This document shows positions 14,336 through 17,505 of a stretch of DNA of 17,505 nucleotides, one piece after another; the stretch's first letter is position 1, and each line of letters begins with the position of its first letter. Below the pieces are notes generated by a model. The model was given only the letters and a program-made list of their open reading frames with translations. It was not told where the DNA came from and did no database searches. Made by a program: the position numbers and the translations under genes. The DNA comes from an uncultured Pseudomonadota bacterium. Its GTDB lineage: Bacteria > Pseudomonadota > Gammaproteobacteria > Methylococcales > Methylomonadaceae. The stretch lies in NCBI GenBank assembly GCA_903931355.1, contig CAIZCB010000126.1, positions 1 to 17,505 of the forward strand, in the 5' to 3' direction.

Positions 14336-15877
14336 TTATTGACTAAAAGAATCCACCATCATCTGCTGCGCCAGTTGATTACCCGCTTCCACCAACGGAT
14401 GAATCACAAAGCTGGCGCCTTGTCCGGTCAATAAGCGTTCGTCGTCAACTTGATAGCAAATCGTGCCGATTACCCCAGCAAAGCCGAGTTTTCGTAGCTG
14501 GCCAATCGCATTGATTCGGCTATCAAATGAAGGCAAAGTCAAAATAATGCCTTTAACGCCGACCAGCGATAAATTAGCCCACATACTGCTATCGTCAACG
14601 TCGGCATAGATGACTTTACGGCCTGCGCTAATTAGTTGATCTAACACAGTCGGGTCGGCGTCTAGTCCTAATACTTGCTGGTTTTGATTGCTGAGTGATT
14701 GATAAGCTGCGACGCCAGTGCGACCCATGCCGATGATTAACCATTCAGCCGCGCCAAATGAATCGGGCAATCGGTCGGAACTACCGCTATGCCTTTCAAG
14801 GCGACTTAATAGCGGTTTGAGCAAGCCAAATAATTGATGAGAAAAGCGATTCAATGGCGCGGCAATCGCCAAAGAACCGGCCACTGCAAGGCTAATCACC
14901 GCTTTCCAGTCGGCCGGTAGCAATTGTGCATCGACCACCGCGCTAGTGGTAATCAAAGCAAATTCAGAATAAGTGGTTAAGGCTAAAGATGAAATAAACG
15001 CGGTGCGGGCGCGGAGGCCTGAAATCATGAACAAACCAAAAAATAACACGCCTTGAGTGGGTAACAAGGCTAATAACCATAATGCTTGATAAAGCTGCTC
15101 GCGGTTGGGCAAATCGCTTAGGCCAATCTGTAGGAAAAAAGCCACTAAAAACAGCTCTTTCAAGCTCCACAATTTGCTACTCAATTCATCAATTTTCGGA
15201 TGATTGGCCAGCATAATCCCGGTTAATAACGCGCCAATATCAGCAGCAATACCAACCGATTCAGCTAATACGCCACCGGCTAAGGCCAGCGAAACCCCGA
15301 GTAACAGTTTTAACTCTGCGGTTTGGCTAACCGATAGTACGCGATGTGCAATCGGTCGTAGCAAAGGCAGCAACAACAAAGATAATGCCCAAGGTGTTGG
15401 CTGTTTGCCTTCGGCATAGGCTAATAAGGCGACGGCGATAATGTCCTGCAAAATTAAGATACTCATCACATCGCGGCCATGTAATGACGATAACTCGCCG
15501 TTATCTTCCAGTACTTTTAGTGCTAATACCGTACTGGAAAAGGCCAAACTAATCCCCAATACCAAGCCGCCTGTGGCATGTTGATCTAGCCAGAGAAAAT
15601 ACAAGGCAGCGCCAACTGCCATCAGCAATAAATGCAAACCACCAACACTTAAGACTTCGGGACGGATTAGCGAGCTGGGTTTTAGCTTTAAGCCGACTGA
15701 AAATAGCAGCAGCTCAATGCCAATATCGGCTAAGTGATTGAGGTTTTGTAAGGGTGCAATGTTTAAGCAATGCATGGCATAACCGGCTGCTAGATAGCCG
15801 ACCAGTGGCGGCAAATACAAGCGGTTGGCAATCAGTCCACTGAAAAACGCCGCGCTAATCCAAATTAGTTCCATCAT
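14336..15877 (-). CDS. CPA2-family cation:proton antiporter with TrkA-N/RCK domain (KefB/KefC/YbaL-like)
   Basis: I choose the ATG at 15877 (513 residues). A TTG at 15895 would add six residues, and neither has a clear ribosome binding site. The N-terminal part holds 11-13 transmembrane segments with hallmark CPA2 motifs: LPPLVGYLAAGY, LADIGIELLLFSVGLKL, LAFSSTVLALKVLEDNGELSSLHGR, ILQDIIAV with the transport Asp, and ADIGALLTGIMLANH. The C-terminal part (about 380-510) is a Rossmann-like TrkA-N domain with GMGRTGVAAY and LGLDADP, expected to bind a nucleotide such as NAD(H) or AMP. Such proteins exchange K+ or Na+ for H+ or act as ligand-gated K+ efflux systems. The C-terminal domain seems to lack the extra tail of full KefB/KefC (about 600), making it nearer YbaL or a shorter relative. 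It is convergent with the 75-residue gene. Confidence 0.9.
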   Translation of the reverse strand: MMELIWISAAFFSGLIANRLYLPPLVGYLAAGYAMHCLNIAPLQNLNHLADIGIELLLFSVGLKLKPSSLIRPEVLSVGGLHLLLMAVGAALYFLWLDQHATGGLVLGISLAFSSTVLALKVLEDNGELSSLHGRDVMSILILQDIIAVALLAYAEGKQPTPWALSLLLLPLLRPIAHRVLSVSQTAELKLLLGVSLALAGGVLAESVGIAADIGALLTGIMLANHPKIDELSSKLWSLKELFLVAFFLQIGLSDLPNREQLYQALWLLALLPTQGVLFFGLFMISGLRARTAFISSLALTTYSEFALITTSAVVDAQLLPADWKAVISLAVAGSLAIAAPLNRFSHQLFGLLKPLLSRLERHSGSSDRLPDSFGAAEWLIIGMGRTGVAAYQSLSNQNQQVLGLDADPTVLDQLISAGRKVIYADVDDSSMWANLSLVGVKGIILTLPSFDSRINAIGQLRKLGFAGVIGTICYQVDDERLLTGQGASFVIHPLVEAGNQLAQQMMVDSFSQ

Positions 15878-16006
15878 GTTGGTCTGTACAATCAAAATAA
15901 AGTAAATCGAAACCTGTTTTAACCGATTCGCTGCTTTAATGCATCAAATTTACTGTTTTGTTGAGTTGGTTTGACTAGTGGTTAAATCACGGTAACTTTT
16001 GAGCCT

Positions 16007-16069
16007 GGTGGTACTGATGAAATTGGGTCTAGGTCGGGAGATAGCTAGAAACAACTCATTGGTACCGCT
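16007..16069. ncRNA. Candidate structured element in the antiporter upstream region
   Basis: GGTACTGATGA (16010-16020) pairs with TCATTGGTACC (16056-16066), with two central G-U pairs, and the helix extends outward by two to three more. Inside it, TTG (16023-16025) pairs with CAA (16052-16054) and TCTAG (16028-16032) with CTAGA (16045-16049), leaving a 12-base apical loop. The nested arms suggest an RNA or a DNA palindrome rather than chance. On the minus strand it would lie in the 5' leader of the antiporter, about 130-190 bases before the ATG. I cannot match it to a known class. Confidence 0.35.
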
Positions 16070-16083
16070 TCTTAATTTGGGGG

Positions 16084-16118
16084 AGAAAAAAGGTTGGCGG
16101 GATTATTACCTCCCGCCA
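16084..16118 (-). terminator. Intrinsic terminator of the spermidine-synthase-like gene
   Basis: Read on the minus strand, TGGCGGGA and TCCCGCCA form an 8-bp GC-rich stem with an 8-base loop, followed within three bases by a run of six T (plus-strand A at 16086-16091). It sits about 125 bases beyond the stop of the 16243-17505 gene. Confidence 0.7.
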
Positions 16119-16242
16119 TAAAAGACACATCCATGTCGGTAACTTGAGGATACCTATTCCGAATCAGTAGGAGTCATGCTCTATGAACATGGCTTTATTC
16201 TAGCAAGTTGATTATTTTCAATAAAACGATATTAATTGATTT

Positions 16243-17505
16243 CTATATCTTATTTTTAGTTTTCAAAAGACTAAATAAGTTAGAAAAATCATCAGTCCAA
16301 ATCACGCTTTTGTTCGGTATTTCACGGTTATCAAGCGCTTGGCTAATCACTGGTTGCTCTAAAAAAGCTTGATTGCGAGTCAGATAAGCCCAGTCGGATT
16401 TATATAAACCAAAATCATCTTCTCTACTCGGCGTGTGAACCACTTTAAATTGGTAGTTTTCTCGCTGCGCTAAACCTTGCAGTAAAGGCCGTAAATCCAA
16501 ATGGCGATTAGCGATATGAATCACCAAAAGTCCATCGGGTTGTAAATGGCGGAAATACTGCTGCATTGCTTCCACGGTCAACAAATGCATCGGAATCGCA
16601 TCACCGCTAAAAGCATCCAATACCAAAATATCAAATTGTTGATCGGCTTCACGATCCAAAGCCAAACGAGCGTCGGTAATGACAATATCGTGCTGGGCTG
16701 GGGTTTGTTGAATAAAACTAAACTGATTTTTCGCCAGCTCAACCACGGTGGGATTAATGTCGTAAATCCGAAAATAATCATCAGCCTTGCCATAAGATAA
16801 CAAAGTGCCAACCCCAAGCCCGACAATGCCAATCCGCCGATTTTGTTGTTTAGGGAAATGCTGTAAAGCCAAGCCGACGCCGGTTTCTGGGCGGTAATAG
16901 GCGGTAGCTTTTTGCTGTTTATCGGCGGCTAAAAATTGAAAACCGTGGTCAATCGCTCCGTGGCGTAACACCCGTCTGGCTTGTTCCGGTTGCTCAATAT
17001 CGCGATCAACTACCCGCAACACGCCGTAAAAATTACGGCTGACTAAGGATTGTGCGGCACTGGCTTCATAAGCATGGGTCACTAAATGTCCACCTAACAC
17101 CAATAAAACCATTGAGCCAAGGCCAACGATCAATGGCTTTGGTTTCTCGACTACTAACACCGCAAAGACCAAGGCGAAACAGGCGAATAAACCAATATGA
17201 AATTCAAAATACAAAGGAAAAATCAGCGGCGATAACAAAGCAACAAACAAACCGCCTATCGCGCCGCCCACCGAAATCGCCAAGTAATAAGCGGTTAATT
17301 GGCTAGGCTGAGGCCGCAAGCGAAACAACTCGCCGTGACAAATCATGCAGCAAAAAAACAACCCCAAGCTATAAATACTAATTTGCCATTCCAGATCAAT
17401 TTTCGAGCCTTGATAAAGCGCGATGACCAAGCCCAAGCCACCTAATAGCGAGGCGGGGATGAAAATCGAACGTCGATACCATTTGAATTCGGCAAAGCAC
17501 AGCAC
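16243..17505 (-). CDS. Fused membrane/spermidine-synthase-like protein (N-terminus outside window)
   Basis: The frame is open to the window edge, so the start is upstream; 420 codons are visible. The visible N-terminal part has about five transmembrane helices (for example TAYYLAISVGGAIGGLFVAL). The soluble C-terminal domain, from about residue 165, is a spermidine-synthase-type methyltransferase fold: GIVGLGVGTLLSYG (nucleotide loop), YDINPTVVELA (acidic motif), ITDARLAL, and LDAFSGDAIPMHLLT, the typical active-site block of fused MFS/spermidine synthase proteins. True spermidine synthases transfer an aminopropyl group from decarboxylated SAM. The membrane-fused group is widespread, but its substrate is often unproven. 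It ends with a terminator at 16084-16118 and has no obvious link to the TonB operons. Confidence 0.85.
   Translation of the reverse strand: MLCFAEFKWYRRSIFIPASLLGGLGLVIALYQGSKIDLEWQISIYSLGLFFCCMICHGELFRLRPQPSQLTAYYLAISVGGAIGGLFVALLSPLIFPLYFEFHIGLFACFALVFAVLVVEKPKPLIVGLGSMVLLVLGGHLVTHAYEASAAQSLVSRNFYGVLRVVDRDIEQPEQARRVLRHGAIDHGFQFLAADKQQKATAYYRPETGVGLALQHFPKQQNRRIGIVGLGVGTLLSYGKADDYFRIYDINPTVVELAKNQFSFIQQTPAQHDIVITDARLALDREADQQFDILVLDAFSGDAIPMHLLTVEAMQQYFRHLQPDGLLVIHIANRHLDLRPLLQGLAQRENYQFKVVHTPSREDDFGLYKSDWAYLTRNQAFLEQPVISQALDNREIPNKSVIWTDDFSNLFSLLKTKNKI

Larger units (their letters stand above)
15878..16242. other. Noncoding region between two minus-strand genes
   Basis: About 365 bases without a convincing gene. 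From the low end it holds the upstream region of the antiporter, a candidate structured element (16007-16069), and the terminator of the spermidine-synthase-like gene (16084-16118). The remainder (16119-16242) has only small hairpins such as GACA/TGTC near 16124-16137. An 11-codon frame with an AGGAG site at 16176-16211 (plus strand) is too short to call. Promoter elements for the antiporter must lie here but none stands out. Confidence 0.6.

Noticed and set aside
16176..16211. 11-codon frame with an AGGAG site in the noncoding region
   Set aside because: Too short and without supporting context; kept only as a note in the region entry.

Overview
The window (roughly mid-40s % G+C by eye) looks like the chromosome of a gammaproteobacterium. 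Its paired inverted repeats (GTAGGCCGGAATAAGCGCAG type) resemble ones I associate with gammaproteobacterial methanotrophs such as Methylomonas or Methylobacter. That assignment is from memory and is tentative. I see no rRNA, tRNA, CRISPR, phage or transposase gene.

Layout. (1) Positions 1-6498, plus strand, form a TonB-linked import and processing operon. It holds the C-terminal two thirds or so of a CobN-like chelatase subunit with a C-terminal membrane anchor, a MotA/TolQ/ExbB-type channel, a DUF2149 protein that looks ExbD-like, a TonB-dependent receptor with an N-terminal STN signalling domain, and an exported amidohydrolase. (2) Positions 6500-6855 hold a highly structured leader containing an intrinsic terminator, then a 56-residue membrane microprotein. 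(3) 6859-7527, minus strand, is a Crp/Fnr-type regulator. (4) 7528-8235 is a long AT-rich intergenic region with one repeat pair and several small inverted repeats. (5) 8236-13928, plus strand, is a second TonB operon: receptor, PepSY-like membrane protein, a 30-residue membrane microprotein, an exported methyltransferase made of two tandem copies, and an APC-family permease. A second repeat pair follows it. (6) 14093-14320 encodes a small coiled-coil protein of unknown role. (7) 14336-15877 (minus) is a CPA2/KefB-type cation:proton antiporter. (8) 15878-16242 is noncoding, with a candidate structured element and a terminator. (9) 16243-17505 (minus) is a fused membrane/spermidine-synthase-like protein cut by the window edge.

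How the genes may work together. In operon 1 the receptor would bring a metal complex or tetrapyrrole into the periplasm. A membrane-tethered CobN-like enzyme, driven by an ExbB/ExbD-like proton channel pair, could then insert or remove the metal. This resembles the HmuS-type haem system of Bacteroidetes, but the substrate is not readable from the sequence. Operon 2 has the same logic: receptor, inner-membrane partner, exported enzyme and permease. Each operon has an exported enzyme with a His-rich stretch, one enzyme start overlapping the preceding or following gene by a single base (TAATG), and an adjacent single-TM microprotein. The Crp/Fnr protein between them is a natural candidate regulator. 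The most interesting material is the CobN-ExbB-DUF2149 machine, the duplicated exported methyltransferase, the unannotated microproteins and the structured noncoding segments.
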